DNA from: an uncultured Collinsella sp.
GTDB taxonomy: Bacteria; Actinomycetota; Coriobacteriia; Coriobacteriales; Coriobacteriaceae
Assembly (NCBI GenBank): GCA_934621885.1
Contig: CAKTUH010000004.1
Coordinates: forward strand, 1 to 64,000
Direction: 5' to 3'
DNA: 64,000 nucleotides
Position 1 is the stretch's first letter, and every line of letters begins with the position of its first letter. The position numbers were made by a program, and so were the translations under genes. A model generated the notes under the pieces. The model was not told the origin of the DNA. It made no database searches and saw only the letters and a program-made list of their open reading frames with translations. This document shows positions 24,225-33,594 of this stretch, one piece after another.

Positions 24225-25574
24225 CTACTTGGGAGCATTACCGCTACGGTCGCGTTCGCTTTGCTCCACACGCCACTCTTCCCAACCGCGGCCCGCAGGC
24301 TGCCAGAACGCGCCGCGCTCCAGCCCCTCGGGCAAATAGCGCTGCTCGACCCAGCCTTCGGGATAGTCATGCGGATACTTGTACACTCCGTACTCATCGC
24401 TGCCCGGGCGATGGCGATCGCGCAGGTAACTAGGCACCTCGCGAAGACCACTTCTGTGGATATCGGCCAGCGCTGCATCGATTGAGGCCTCGCACGCATT
24501 GGACTTAGGCGCCAGGCACACATAAAGCGCAGCCTGTGCCAGGTTGATGCGACACTCGGGATACCCAATGACCTCGGCAGATTTAAACGCAGCGTGCGCT
24601 ATAAGCAGGGCCTGCGGATCGGCGTTACCGACGTCTTCGGAAGCATGGATCATGATGCGTCGAGCGATAAACTTGGGGTCCTCCCCCGCGTCAATCATGC
24701 GCGCAAGCCAATAGATGGTGGCATCGGGGTCGCTGCCGCGCATGGACTTAATGAACGCGCTGATAATGTCGTAGTGCATGTCGCCGTTTTTGTCATAGGT
24801 AAAGCCACGACGCGGATTGGCAATCTTTACGTCATCCACGGTAATGGGATAGCGCTCCCCCGCCGTCGGTGCAGGCGTGCCCTCGGTATCGGGACGCGTG
24901 ACGGCGATCTCACTTGCAAGCTCGAGCGTTGTGAGTGCCGAGCGGGCATCGCCCGCGGCCAGCGTGCAAATGGTTTTAACCGTATCCTCATCGGCCGAGA
25001 ACTTGCCGCCCAAACCCTGCGGCGCCTCGAGCGCACGCTCAATGAGCGTGGCGATATCCTCGTCCTTCAGGTGCTCAAGCTCTACCACGCGGCCACGCGA
25101 CAACAGTGCTGAGTTGACCTCGAAGTACGGGTTCTCGGTCGTGGCGCCAATCATAATGACGGTACGGTTTTCAACCGCATGCAAAAGCGCATCCTGCTGC
25201 GACTTCGAAAAACGGTGAATCTCGTCGATGAACAAGATGGTACGGCGGTCATACGTATTCAGGCGCGACTTTGCCTCGTCGATCACGCGACGCAGGTCCT
25301 TCACGGTACCCGTGACGGCGCTGACCTCGACAAACTCGCTCTTGGTATGGTTGGCGATGATATGCGCCAGCGTCGTCTTGCCCGTACCGGCGGGCCCATA
25401 CAGAATCACGCTCGATAGCACATCATGCTCGATTGCCGCACGCAACCACGAACCCTTGCCCACGGCCTTTTGCTGGCCCACGTACTCGTCGAGCGAATTG
25501 GGACGCATGCGCACCGCGAGCGGCGCATTTTTAAAGGAACGCTCGCGCGTCGAGGCAGAAAAAAGGTCGTCCAT
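24225..25574 (-). CDS. rarA: Replication-associated recombination protein RarA/MgsA
   Basis: 449 residues, AAA+ clamp-loader-like ATPase acting at stalled replication forks. Walker A GPAGTGKTTLAHI and Walker B ILFIDEIHRF are followed by the sensor region MIGATTENPYFEVNSALLSR; the C-terminal MgsA domain contains RGSDPDATIYWLARM and VGNADPQALLIA. Several start codons lie close together; ATG 25574 (MDDLFSAS) has the best, though weak, GGGATGG upstream, and 25580 is the alternative. It is separated by 95 bp from the DUF948-like gene. Confidence 0.94.
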   Translation of the reverse strand: MDDLFSASTRERSFKNAPLAVRMRPNSLDEYVGQQKAVGKGSWLRAAIEHDVLSSVILYGPAGTGKTTLAHIIANHTKSEFVEVSAVTGTVKDLRRVIDEAKSRLNTYDRRTILFIDEIHRFSKSQQDALLHAVENRTVIMIGATTENPYFEVNSALLSRGRVVELEHLKDEDIATLIERALEAPQGLGGKFSADEDTVKTICTLAAGDARSALTTLELASEIAVTRPDTEGTPAPTAGERYPITVDDVKIANPRRGFTYDKNGDMHYDIISAFIKSMRGSDPDATIYWLARMIDAGEDPKFIARRIMIHASEDVGNADPQALLIAHAAFKSAEVIGYPECRINLAQAALYVCLAPKSNACEASIDAALADIHRSGLREVPSYLRDRHRPGSDEYGVYKYPHDYPEGWVEQRYLPEGLERGAFWQPAGRGWEEWRVEQSERDRSGNAPK

Positions 25575-25634
25575 AGCCATCCCATGCATCAATCAAAAAC
25601 TTTGTTCGTCAACAGTATACCGAAAAGATACGAA

Positions 25635-26882
25635 CTACCGTTCGTTAATATAGGTACGATGCGGAAACTCCAGACCAGGGAATAGCTTGCTCGTCAGCTC
25701 GCAGAAATAGCCGTCCGTCATGCTCGCGATGTAATCCACCACCGCTTGATCCTTGTCGTCCTGCCAGGCATAGGTGCGATCGTAGTAGGAAAGCTGCTGC
25801 TCAATGCGCGAAATATGATGCTTAAAGATGTAAGAGGACTCGTCGCTTTTATTTAGATCCTGCAGGCAACGGTCGTAGAGCTTTTCGAAGGCCTCACGCA
25901 ACTCCGCCTCGGAATCGCCCTCGATACCGCCCTTGCTGTAGATCTTCTCGTAGTTCTCGCGCTTCGCCCGGCGGATCTCCTCAAACAGGTCCTCGCTCAT
26001 CTCGATACGCGGTTTGCCGTAGCTATGCTCAACGATATCGATGGAAGCGTGCGTGAGGATCCAGCTGTTATAGGCGCCGCCCCGACCATCGTCAAAAGCG
26101 TCGGGCGACAGCAGGCCCGCCGCAATGGCGTCCTGACGATCACGACCGACGTAGGCGAGGATATCTGAGATACGCACCACACAGCCCTCGAGCGTCATGG
26201 GACGCAGGTGCTCAATCGCGCTATAGCCTGTGGCAATGCATTCCTCGACGGTTCGGTCGAACTGGTCAAAGGAACCCATGCCCGAAAGCTCAAAAACACG
26301 CTGTTCGTACTCACCGTTGTGGCATAGCACGCCATCGAGCGTCTGGAGGGACACGTTGCGGCCATACAGCGCATCGAGCACGCGGACCGACTGCACGTTA
26401 TGGAAAAAGTAGCGACCCGTGCGCTCGTGATAGATATCGTTGAGGAAGCGCTCGCCAGCATGGCCGAAGGGCGTATGTCCCAGGTCATGACCCAGACCAA
26501 TTGCCTCAATCAGATCGCAATTGAGCCCCAAGGCGCGACCGATATCGCGCGCAATGCGCGAGACAAGCTGCACATGTAGACCACGGCGCGACAAGTCGTC
26601 GTTGCTACGAAAGCTAAAAACCTGCGTCTTGCCTGCATAACGGGTGTATGCCGGAAGATGGAGGATCTTCTCGGTATCGCGCATAAACGCCGGGCGCATA
26701 AGCGTGCCTTGGTCTGCGGCACGGGCGACACGACGAATGACCTGGTCGTCGTTGCAACGATACGGGTTGATGGCACCCGAAGCACGATCGGCAGCAATGC
26801 GCTCGATGAGCTCAGGCGACAACGCCGAGGGAATACGGTCCATGCGCGCCTTGATGGCGGCCGTTTCTTGATTAGTTGCCAT
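25635..26882 (-). CDS. dgt: dGTPase-like HD-domain deoxynucleotide triphosphohydrolase
   Basis: 415 residues. The HD metal-binding motif is in IGLGHDLGHTPFGHAGE, preceded by TEKILHLPAYTRYAGKTQVF and SRRGLHVQLVSRIAR, as in the Dgt family that hydrolyses dNTPs to deoxynucleosides and triphosphate. The C-terminal dNTPase domain is present. The start ATG at 26882 has AAGGAG nine bases upstream; the longer frame to 26909 begins within the Shine-Dalgarno region. Substrate preference is not known from sequence. Confidence 0.9.
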   Translation of the reverse strand: MATNQETAAIKARMDRIPSALSPELIERIAADRASGAINPYRCNDDQVIRRVARAADQGTLMRPAFMRDTEKILHLPAYTRYAGKTQVFSFRSNDDLSRRGLHVQLVSRIARDIGRALGLNCDLIEAIGLGHDLGHTPFGHAGERFLNDIYHERTGRYFFHNVQSVRVLDALYGRNVSLQTLDGVLCHNGEYEQRVFELSGMGSFDQFDRTVEECIATGYSAIEHLRPMTLEGCVVRISDILAYVGRDRQDAIAAGLLSPDAFDDGRGGAYNSWILTHASIDIVEHSYGKPRIEMSEDLFEEIRRAKRENYEKIYSKGGIEGDSEAELREAFEKLYDRCLQDLNKSDESSYIFKHHISRIEQQLSYYDRTYAWQDDKDQAVVDYIASMTDGYFCELTSKLFPGLEFPHRTYINER

Positions 26883-26913
26883 GGCATGCTCCTTAAGAAG
26901 GATGCGCAATCGG

Positions 26914-27336
26914 TTACAGCGTGCAGCCCACGACCTCGATTATGGCAAAAATCGGCACCAAAAACGGTAGCAATGGCAGGGAGTGCGATTTTGTGATGAG
27001 GCAGGAGAGGGCAAGGACCAGGAGCGCGGCGGCAAATGCCACGATGCCGCCCATGGGATCGAAGGTGCAAAGCGCGAAAAGCGCCTTGGCATCCCCCATG
27101 CCGATGCCCGTGGTTTGACGGAGGCGCCGCCAAAGCGACTCAGTCAGCACAAGAGAAAGGTACACGATGACCGCAAGGCCAGCGTGGTCAAGTGCCGTGT
27201 TCAAGCCCGCATCCAGCCACACGCCCGCAAACGCCGCCACCGCACACGCGCCGGCAAGCTCATTGGGAAAGCGTCGCTCACGGGCATCAATCGCCGCGCC
27301 GGCAAAGACGCAGATCCAAAATGGGATATAGACCAT
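26914..27336 (-). CDS. A24-family prepilin peptidase, short form
   Basis: 140 residues, mostly hydrophobic (four to six helices). The two catalytic Asp of type IV prepilin peptidases are visible in AGAAIDARERRFPNELAG and TGIGMGDAKALFAL. It lacks the N-terminal cytoplasmic methylase domain of PilD. The family cleaves leader peptides of pilins and pseudopilins at the inner face of the membrane. No pilin or assembly genes occur in this window, so its substrates must be elsewhere. GGGAGG precedes the ATG at 27336. Confidence 0.85.
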   Translation of the reverse strand: MVYIPFWICVFAGAAIDARERRFPNELAGACAVAAFAGVWLDAGLNTALDHAGLAVIVYLSLVLTESLWRRLRQTTGIGMGDAKALFALCTFDPMGGIVAFAAALLVLALSCLITKSHSLPLLPFLVPIFAIIEVVGCTL

Positions 27337-27367
27337 AGGACACCTCCCGGGACAGCCCTCTCAAAAG

Positions 27368-27410
27368 CAAAAACCACCACAAAGGTGCCTGCCCCCTTTG
27401 TGGTGATTTT
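27368..27410 (-). repeat. Hairpin repeat, CCACCACAAAGG family (copy 1)
   Basis: AAACCACCACAAAGG (27371-27385) pairs with CCTTTGTGGTGATTT (27395-27409) with one mismatch. On the minus strand it reads nearly identically to the hairpin at 35133-35173, including the GGGGG, CAG and CACC loop. It sits just past the stop of the GT2 gene and probably also terminates that transcript. Confidence 0.75.
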
Positions 27411-27418
27411 GATGGTGG

Positions 27419-28714
27419 TTATTTGGCGCCTTGCATGACCTCGTCGAGGGTAACGTTGACGGCGTGCTGCGTCGGGACCCAGTCGACCTTCAGGAACAGT
27501 GCAGCCACCGTGATGGGGATATAGGTGAACATAAAGATCGGGAAGGTGAACAGGTTGGTCACCAAGCGCCACTTTTGCGCACAGTGAATGTGTTTGTACT
27601 CAAAGATGGTCGTAAGCAGCGCCAGGATAAAGAAGGTCTGGTACATCATCGCGAAGGTCATAATGAGCGAGGCGGCACAAGCCTGCATCTCGACCTCGGT
27701 GGCCAAGAAGCCATGCGAAAGCCCGCCCACGATGAGAAAGGTAGCGTTGGCGAGCATGGAGATCAGGGACAGCAGCATGCCCGGAGCGATGGTCATAAAC
27801 ATGTCATACGCGGCAAAGCGATGATAGCGAAACGTCGATTTGACAAGATGCTTGCCGTAGGTAAAAAAGACCTGGTAGAAGCCCTTGGTCCAACGCATGC
27901 GCTGTTTCCAGGACGCCTTAAACGTCACCGGCTGCTCGTCAAAGAACTCCGCCGGCGCATAACCGATGCGGATGCCGTGAATGGCGCAGAACGTGGTGAA
28001 CTGGATGTCCTCGGTCAGTGTATGGAACTGCCAGCCGTGCATGCCCTCGATAACACTGGCGGAGATGAGGTAGCCCGAACCCGAGACAGCGCAGGACGTC
28101 TTGCAGATATTACGCGCGTTGTTGAGGAAGCGGGCCTCACGCAGATACCAGGTGGCGTTGGCAGACGAAATCCACGAACTGCCGAAGTTCTTGGAGTTGC
28201 GATAGCTCGTGACCACATGAAAGCCCTGGTCAAAGGCGTCATTCATCTTGGAGACGTAATCGCGGGAGATAACGTTGTCGGCATCGAAGATAAAGTAGCC
28301 CTCAAACGTGTCGGAATACTCGTTAAGGATGCGATCGAAACCAAAATCCATGACCCAGCTCTTGCCCTTGCGGGCCAGATCATTGCGCTCGTAAACAATG
28401 GCACCGGCCTCACGCGCAAGCTGCGCGGTGTTGTCGGTGCAGGCGTCGGCAACGACAAAGACTTCGATGAGCTCGGACGGATAGTCCTGATCCTTAATGG
28501 AGCGAACGAGGTTGGCGATCACGGCCTCCTCGTTATGCGCCGCAATAAAGAAGGCGTACCGGTGGAGTTTTTTGGCCTTGGGAGGCGCGACCTCGCCACG
28601 AAGAGCGCCAATGACAAAGAAGACCACCTGGTACAGAAAGCAGACCGTGAGCAGCGTGACGACAATCTGGTTGAAGATCACGATGGGCGTGTTAGTTTGT
28701 AAAAAGGCGAGCAT
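27419..28714 (-). CDS. Membrane glycosyltransferase family 2 (cellulose-synthase-like)
   Basis: 431 residues. An N-terminal membrane helix (about 12-37) leads to a GT-A domain with FIAAHNEEAVIANLV, the nucleotide-sugar DXD in FIFDADNVI (about 140-148), TEDIQFT and the processive motif KQRMRWTKG (about 265-273), then three to four C-terminal membrane helices. This is the layout of IcaA/cellulose-synthase-like polymerising transferases that build an extracellular polysaccharide. Product unknown; no partner biosynthesis genes are adjacent. GGGAG precedes the start. Confidence 0.87.
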   Translation of the reverse strand: MLAFLQTNTPIVIFNQIVVTLLTVCFLYQVVFFVIGALRGEVAPPKAKKLHRYAFFIAAHNEEAVIANLVRSIKDQDYPSELIEVFVVADACTDNTAQLAREAGAIVYERNDLARKGKSWVMDFGFDRILNEYSDTFEGYFIFDADNVISRDYVSKMNDAFDQGFHVVTSYRNSKNFGSSWISSANATWYLREARFLNNARNICKTSCAVSGSGYLISASVIEGMHGWQFHTLTEDIQFTTFCAIHGIRIGYAPAEFFDEQPVTFKASWKQRMRWTKGFYQVFFTYGKHLVKSTFRYHRFAAYDMFMTIAPGMLLSLISMLANATFLIVGGLSHGFLATEVEMQACAASLIMTFAMMYQTFFILALLTTIFEYKHIHCAQKWRLVTNLFTFPIFMFTYIPITVAALFLKVDWVPTQHAVNVTLDEVMQGAK

Positions 28715-28796
28715 GCAGGCTCCCAGGAACGCGTTACGTAAACAAACGTATATATTACCGTAGGGTGACCGAGTTCAAGAAACCACCTAATACTGG

Positions 28797-29810
28797 CTAG
28801 GCTTCGAGCAGACCGAGCTGCGGAACGATTTCGTCGCCGGCAGCGGTGCGGCCAAGTGAGCGCGGGGCCAGGTCGTCAAGAACCGCAGCGAGATCCCACG
28901 GCAGCTCGTCGCGGCACTCAATGCGCTCCCCCGTCACGGGATGGTCGAATGCAACGCGCCAGGAATGAAGGAATTGCCTGTTCAGACCCTGATCGGCACG
29001 TGCATCGCACTTGCCATAGAGTGGATCGCCCACGCAGGCATGGTTGATATGGCGCATATGCACGCGAATCTGGTGTGTGCGGCCCGTAAACAGGTGGCAC
29101 TCGACGAGCGTGTAGCCGTCGTCAAAACGCGTGGAATCAAAGCGCTCAAGGACCTTGAAGGTCGTGATGGCTTGGCGCGCAAAGGGATCATCCGAAACCG
29201 CCATCTTGACACGGTCACGCGTAGAACGGGCAATACCGGTGTTGATGGTGCCCTCGTCCATAGCGATATGACCGTGAACGAGCGTAATGTAGCGGCGGTC
29301 GAGCGTGCGCGTGCGGATAAGATTTTGGAGCGCGCGCTGGGTGTCGTCGTCTTTTGCCGCGAGCATAAGGCCCGAGGTATCGCGATCCAAACGATGCACG
29401 ATACCGGGGCGGTCCTCGCCCTGCACGGTGCCCAGATGGTCGATACCGCAGTGATAGACCAGGGCATTCGCGAGCGTACCGCTCTCATGACCATGCGCAG
29501 GATGGCACACCAGGCCGCGCTGCTTGGAGAGCACGATGAGATAGTCGTCCTCATAGCGAATGTCGAGCGGGATGGCCTCGGGAATCACGTCGGTCGGGTC
29601 GTGCGGCTCGGGCAGGTCGACCGAAATGCGGTCGCCGGCTCGCACGGCATACTTTTTGGACAGGCAGGTCTCGCCATTGACACATACGGCCCCGCCCTCA
29701 ATCAGATGCGCGCAGGCAGAGCGCGTAGGGCAGCCGTCATTGGCGCCCAGATAGGCGTCAAGACGCTGACCAGCGGCATCATCGGCAACAAGGATATGGA
29801 TGTCGGCCAT
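28797..29810 (-). CDS. rluD: RluA/RluD-family 23S rRNA pseudouridine synthase
   Basis: 337 residues. An N-terminal S4 RNA-binding domain (GQRLDAYLGANDG) precedes the synthase domain with the catalytic Asp in VHRLDRDTSGLMLAAK, plus KQRGLVCHPAHGH and GRTHQIRVHMRHI. RluD-type enzymes isomerise uridines in helix 69 of 23S rRNA; the exact target is inferred. Its ATG overlaps the lspA stop as TAATG. lspA-rluD pairing is widespread. Confidence 0.92.
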   Translation of the reverse strand: MADIHILVADDAAGQRLDAYLGANDGCPTRSACAHLIEGGAVCVNGETCLSKKYAVRAGDRISVDLPEPHDPTDVIPEAIPLDIRYEDDYLIVLSKQRGLVCHPAHGHESGTLANALVYHCGIDHLGTVQGEDRPGIVHRLDRDTSGLMLAAKDDDTQRALQNLIRTRTLDRRYITLVHGHIAMDEGTINTGIARSTRDRVKMAVSDDPFARQAITTFKVLERFDSTRFDDGYTLVECHLFTGRTHQIRVHMRHINHACVGDPLYGKCDARADQGLNRQFLHSWRVAFDHPVTGERIECRDELPWDLAAVLDDLAPRSLGRTAAGDEIVPQLGLLEA

Positions 29811-30409
29811 TAGCGCTCATTCCTTTCGCGAATCTCGCGGGCACGCTCCCCACGCTGCTTGGCTTTGCGCTTGGCGCGGGCCTCGTCACGGGCGTTAAGC
29901 TCGGCGGTCGCATCGACCTCACGGGCCGCGGGGCTCAAGAACATGTAGCCAAAGAGGGCGAGCACGACGCCCACGGTAATGCCGATATCAGCAACATTGA
30001 AGACGGGGAAGTCAATGAAGGTGGTGGCAATAAAATCGGTCACGAAGCCAAAAGCCAAACGATCGATAGCATTGCCGATAGCACCGCCCGCAACCATCGC
30101 CATGCCCACAACCTCAAGATGAGCGAGCTGGGGTGCACGAACGAGGTACACGGCAATAGCAATAATGACCGCCAACGCCAGCACGGCAAACGCGATGCCA
30201 TGCCCCTCGCCCATGCTAAAGGCAGCACCGATATTGCGGACAAACATAAAGTCGACGACACCGGGGATGACGGTCACATGCAAAGCGTCGCCCACGGCAC
30301 GAACCGCAAGCTTGGTCAGCTGGTCAACAAGCAGCACAACCAGCGCAACCCCACCAGCAACACCCAACCGCCAACGCAAAGGCGGCGTCATATCCCCAGC
30401 ACGACCCAA
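29810..30409 (-). CDS. lspA: Lipoprotein signal peptidase
   Basis: 199 residues. LspA removes signal peptides from diacylated prolipoproteins in the membrane. Four hydrophobic helices and the two catalytic Asp (GGAIGNAIDRLAFG and FNVADIGITVG) are present, with VRNIGAAFSMGEG. A highly charged C-terminal tail of ~40 residues (RDEARAKRKAKQRGERARE) extends beyond the usual ~160-residue protein. A TTG at 30409 has AGGGG six bases upstream; ATG 30391 (MTPPLRW) is the alternative start. Confidence 0.93.
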   Translation of the reverse strand: MGRAGDMTPPLRWRLGVAGGVALVVLLVDQLTKLAVRAVGDALHVTVIPGVVDFMFVRNIGAAFSMGEGHGIAFAVLALAVIIAIAVYLVRAPQLAHLEVVGMAMVAGGAIGNAIDRLAFGFVTDFIATTFIDFPVFNVADIGITVGVVLALFGYMFLSPAAREVDATAELNARDEARAKRKAKQRGERAREIRERNER

Positions 30410-30521
30410 AGAAATCCCCTACCCTCAAGAACTTGAATTCCGTTATGTGCAAGTAATCATCTTATAGTGACAAACGCCAAACGCGCAGCATATTCACCAA
30501 CGAAAGCCAAATAACCAGCAC

Positions 30522-30558
30522 AAAACAAAAGCGACATTCCGAAGAACGGAATGTCGCT
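30522..30558 (-). terminator. Terminator after the structured segment downstream of ileS
   Basis: AGCGACATTCCG (30530-30541) and CGGAATGTCGCT (30547-30558) form a perfect 12-bp stem with loop AAGAA; on the minus strand it is followed by TTTTGTTTTG. It lies 192 bp past the ileS stop, leaving room for a stable 3' RNA. Confidence 0.8.
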
Positions 30559-30612
30559 CAATAACTTTAGTTCCAACAATGGAAAAACCGCATTATCGTC
30601 ACCAACAGCGAA

Positions 30613-30708
30613 AACGTCCCTAAGCGAGCAAGGTGACGTGAAAGAGGAGGGAAGCGTACTTTGGTACGCGACCGACGATTGAACGTCAGATTGCCGCTTA
30701 GGGGCGTT
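30613..30708. ncRNA. Candidate structured RNA downstream of ileS
   Basis: A near-continuous long stem: AACG, CCTAAGCG, GCAA and TGACGT (30613-30639) pair in order with ACGTCA, TTGC, CGCTTAGG and CGTT (30683-30708), with only small internal loops (one contains GG opposite GA). Inside it, GCGTAC (30654-30659) and GTACGC (30664-30669) form a hairpin with a TTTG loop, flanked by unpaired purine-rich AAAGAGGAGGGAA. The 340-bp gap 30410-30749 has no convincing gene. It could be a small RNA, a 3'-UTR element of ileS or a dispersed repeat. Strand is not decided by sequence; the terminator at 30530 favours minus. Confidence 0.55.
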
Positions 30709-30718
30709 TGCAGCGTCG

Positions 30719-30753
30719 GTAGGTTACGGCGTTCTACGAACGCCGTAACCTAC
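30719..30753. repeat. 16-bp perfect hairpin overlapping the ileS stop codon
   Basis: GTAGGTTACGGCGTTC (30719-30734) pairs exactly with 30738-30753 around a TAC loop. The right arm contains the ileS TAG stop (30750-30752). There is no T-run in either direction, so it is more likely a stabilising 3' hairpin or part of the structured segment next to it. Confidence 0.75.
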
Positions 30754-33551
30754 AACGCGTCAGCGCAGCGTTTACAGATATGCGCGTGGCCGTTGTACTC
30801 GCCGACGGTGGTGCGGTAGTTCCAGCAACGGTCGCAGCATTCGCCCTCGGCAGCCTCGATGGCAACGGAGAGCTCCTCACCCTGGGTCAGCTCAACATCG
30901 GAGACGATGTAGAACTCGGCAAGGTCGACGGCCTTTTCGCCGGTCAGCAGCGCGTACATCTCGGCGGGAACGACCGCCTTGACGCAGACCTGCTGGCTCT
31001 TGGTGAAGGTGCCGGCGGAGCGGGCATCCTCAAGGGCCTTGGTCACGGCGCTACGGAGCTCGAGCGAAGCCTCGAGCACGCCCTCAAACTCGTTAGCCTC
31101 GTCGACCGTGATGGGCGACTTGTACCAATCGAGCAGCGCGGCGTACTTCTGGTGGTCGACGCAGCCGGCGGGCGCATAGGCCATGGCCTCGTCGACCGTG
31201 TAGGACAGGATCGGCTGCAGGTCGCGCATGAGCATCGAGAAGAGCTCGGCAAGCACGGTCTGGGCGCTGCGGCGCTCGAGCGAGCCGGGCTTGTCGCAGT
31301 ACAGACGGTCCTTCAGGGCATCGAGGTACACGTTGGAAAGCTCGGTAACCACAAAGTCGTAAAGCGCACGGTAGGCGCGCGGGAACTCGTAGCTGGCGTA
31401 GGCGTCGTCGACCTCGGCCTGGACCTGAGTCAGGCGGGCAACCATGAGCTTATCGAGCGGCAGCAGGTCGGCAAAGGCGACGCCGTCGGTCTCGGGCTCA
31501 AACTGGCCCTCGAGCTCGGAGAGCAAGAAGCGCAGCGTGTTGCGGAAACGACGGTAGGCATCGGACGTACGAGCGAGAATCTCGTGGTCGATGGACACGT
31601 CGGAGCTGGTGTCGACGGAGGCAACCCACAGGCGGATGATGTCGGCGCCCATCTCGTCGCAGACCTTGTTGGGGTCGATGACGTTGCCGAGCGACTTGGA
31701 CATCTTGCGGCCCTGACCGTCGAGGGTGAAGCCCTGCGAGACGACCGCCTTGTACGGAGCGTGGCCATTGGCACCCACCGAGGTGAGCAGCGAGCTCTGG
31801 AACCAACCGCGGTGCTGGTCGGAGCCCTCGAGGTACACGTCCGCCGGATACTCCAGCTCGGGACGGTACTCGCAGACGGCCTTCCAAGACACGCCGGAAT
31901 CCCACCACACGTCGAGGATGTCCTTATCGGCCTTGAGGTGATGACCGCCGCACTTGGGGCAGACGCAGGCCTCGCCCAGGTAGCTCTCGGGAGCGTCAGT
32001 GAACCAGGCGTCGGAGCCCTTCTCGTGGAAGAGCTTGATGACGGCGTCGAGCGTGGCGTCGTTCATGACCTTCTCGCCGCAGTCGGCGCAGGTGTAGCTC
32101 GGGATGGGCACGCCCCAGTTGCGCTGACGGCTGATGCACCAGTCGGGACGCTGCTCGACCATGGCGCCAATGCGGTTGGCGGCGTGGGCCGGATACCACT
32201 TGACGTTCTCGCGGACCTCCTTGCCAGCCTGCTCGCGCAGACCGGTCTTGTCCATCGAGACAAACCACTGGTCGGTGGCACGGAAGAGCACCGGGTGCTT
32301 GCAGCGCCAGCAGTGCGGATAGCTGTGCGTGATCTTCTTCTCGAGGACCAGGGTGCCGCGCTCGCGCAGGAACTCGATGATGTGCGGGTTGGCCTCGTCG
32401 GTATCCATACCGCTGAAGGGGCCGCCGGTACCAAACTCGTCGCCGGTGTAGAACTTGCCGTCGTCATCGACCGGCATACAGATGTCGGTGATGCCCTCCT
32501 TGAGGCAGGCGAAGTAGTCGTCGACGCCGTGGCCGGGCGAGTTGTGGACGATACCGGTACCGTCGTCGACACCGACGTAATCGGCCAGCAGCGCCACGCC
32601 CTCGACACCGTCAAAGATCGGCTGCTTGTAGTGGATGTGGTGGAAGGTCTCGGCGGGAACCACGTAGGGCTTGCCGTCGACCATGACCGGGGTGTACTCC
32701 CAGCCAAACTCCTCGCAGCACTTGGGAGCCAGGTCCTCGAGCATGACCTCAGCGCGACCGTCGTGCTCGACGGCAACATAAGCGGCGCCGGGCTTGAGGG
32801 AGACCGCCTGGTCGGAAGGGATGGTCCACGGCGTGGTCGTCCAGATGATGAAGTCGACCGGGCCGTCGAAGTTCTCGAGGCCGGCGGGCTTGGTAGTCAT
32901 CTCGAAGCGCACGAAGATGGAGGGGCTCGTCTCGTCGGAGTACTCGATCTCGGCCTCAGCGAGCGCGGTGTGGCAGTGCTTGCACCAGTGGACGGGCTTG
33001 TGACCGCGATAGATCATGCCCTTATCGAACATGGCCTTAAAGACCTCGATGTCGGCGGCGTCGTGCTGGTGATAGAGCGTCAGGTAGGGATTGTCCCAGT
33101 CGCCGAGCACGCCCAGACGACGGAAGCCGGCCTTCTGCAACTCGATGTTCTCGACAGCGAACTTGTTGCAGAGCTCGCGGATCTTAGCCGTGGAGGTCTG
33201 GTTGAACTTCTCGGTGCCGAGTTTCTCCTCGACCTTGTGCTCGATCGGCTGACCGTGGCAGTCCCAACCGGGGACATAGGGAACTTCAAAGCCCTGCATC
33301 ATCCAGTAACGGTTGATCATGTCCTTGGAGATCTTGTTCATGGCGTGGCCGATGTGGATCGGGCCGTTCGCGTACGGAGGGCCGTCGTGCAGCACGAACT
33401 TCTTGTGACCCTCGTTCTTCTTCAGAACTTGCTCGTAGACCTTGTTGTCCTGCCAGTCCTTGAGTCGCTTGGGCTCGGACTTGGAAAGACCGGCACGCAT
33501 GGGAAATCCGGTTTTGGGCAGATTCATCGTCTGCTTGTACTCGTTTGCCAC
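30750..33551 (-). CDS. ileS: Isoleucyl-tRNA synthetase
   Basis: 933 residues, class I synthetase. The N-terminus is NEYKQTMNLPKTGFPMRAGL; the ATP motifs are PIHIGHAMNK and GRKMSKSLGNV; a CP1 editing domain lies between them, and a C-terminal zinc finger has CCDRCWNYR and HICKRC. The start is GTG at 33551 with AAAGGGG upstream; an upstream in-frame extension to 33656 runs through the T-box terminator and is not coding. Transcription is controlled by the isoleucine T-box leader at 33595-33895. The stop lies inside a 16-bp hairpin. Confidence 0.97.
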   Translation of the reverse strand: MANEYKQTMNLPKTGFPMRAGLSKSEPKRLKDWQDNKVYEQVLKKNEGHKKFVLHDGPPYANGPIHIGHAMNKISKDMINRYWMMQGFEVPYVPGWDCHGQPIEHKVEEKLGTEKFNQTSTAKIRELCNKFAVENIELQKAGFRRLGVLGDWDNPYLTLYHQHDAADIEVFKAMFDKGMIYRGHKPVHWCKHCHTALAEAEIEYSDETSPSIFVRFEMTTKPAGLENFDGPVDFIIWTTTPWTIPSDQAVSLKPGAAYVAVEHDGRAEVMLEDLAPKCCEEFGWEYTPVMVDGKPYVVPAETFHHIHYKQPIFDGVEGVALLADYVGVDDGTGIVHNSPGHGVDDYFACLKEGITDICMPVDDDGKFYTGDEFGTGGPFSGMDTDEANPHIIEFLRERGTLVLEKKITHSYPHCWRCKHPVLFRATDQWFVSMDKTGLREQAGKEVRENVKWYPAHAANRIGAMVEQRPDWCISRQRNWGVPIPSYTCADCGEKVMNDATLDAVIKLFHEKGSDAWFTDAPESYLGEACVCPKCGGHHLKADKDILDVWWDSGVSWKAVCEYRPELEYPADVYLEGSDQHRGWFQSSLLTSVGANGHAPYKAVVSQGFTLDGQGRKMSKSLGNVIDPNKVCDEMGADIIRLWVASVDTSSDVSIDHEILARTSDAYRRFRNTLRFLLSELEGQFEPETDGVAFADLLPLDKLMVARLTQVQAEVDDAYASYEFPRAYRALYDFVVTELSNVYLDALKDRLYCDKPGSLERRSAQTVLAELFSMLMRDLQPILSYTVDEAMAYAPAGCVDHQKYAALLDWYKSPITVDEANEFEGVLEASLELRSAVTKALEDARSAGTFTKSQQVCVKAVVPAEMYALLTGEKAVDLAEFYIVSDVELTQGEELSVAIEAAEGECCDRCWNYRTTVGEYNGHAHICKRCADAL

Positions 33552-33594
33552 GGTACCCCTTTCTTGTCGTGGGCGCGCACGCCCTCTGGGCACC

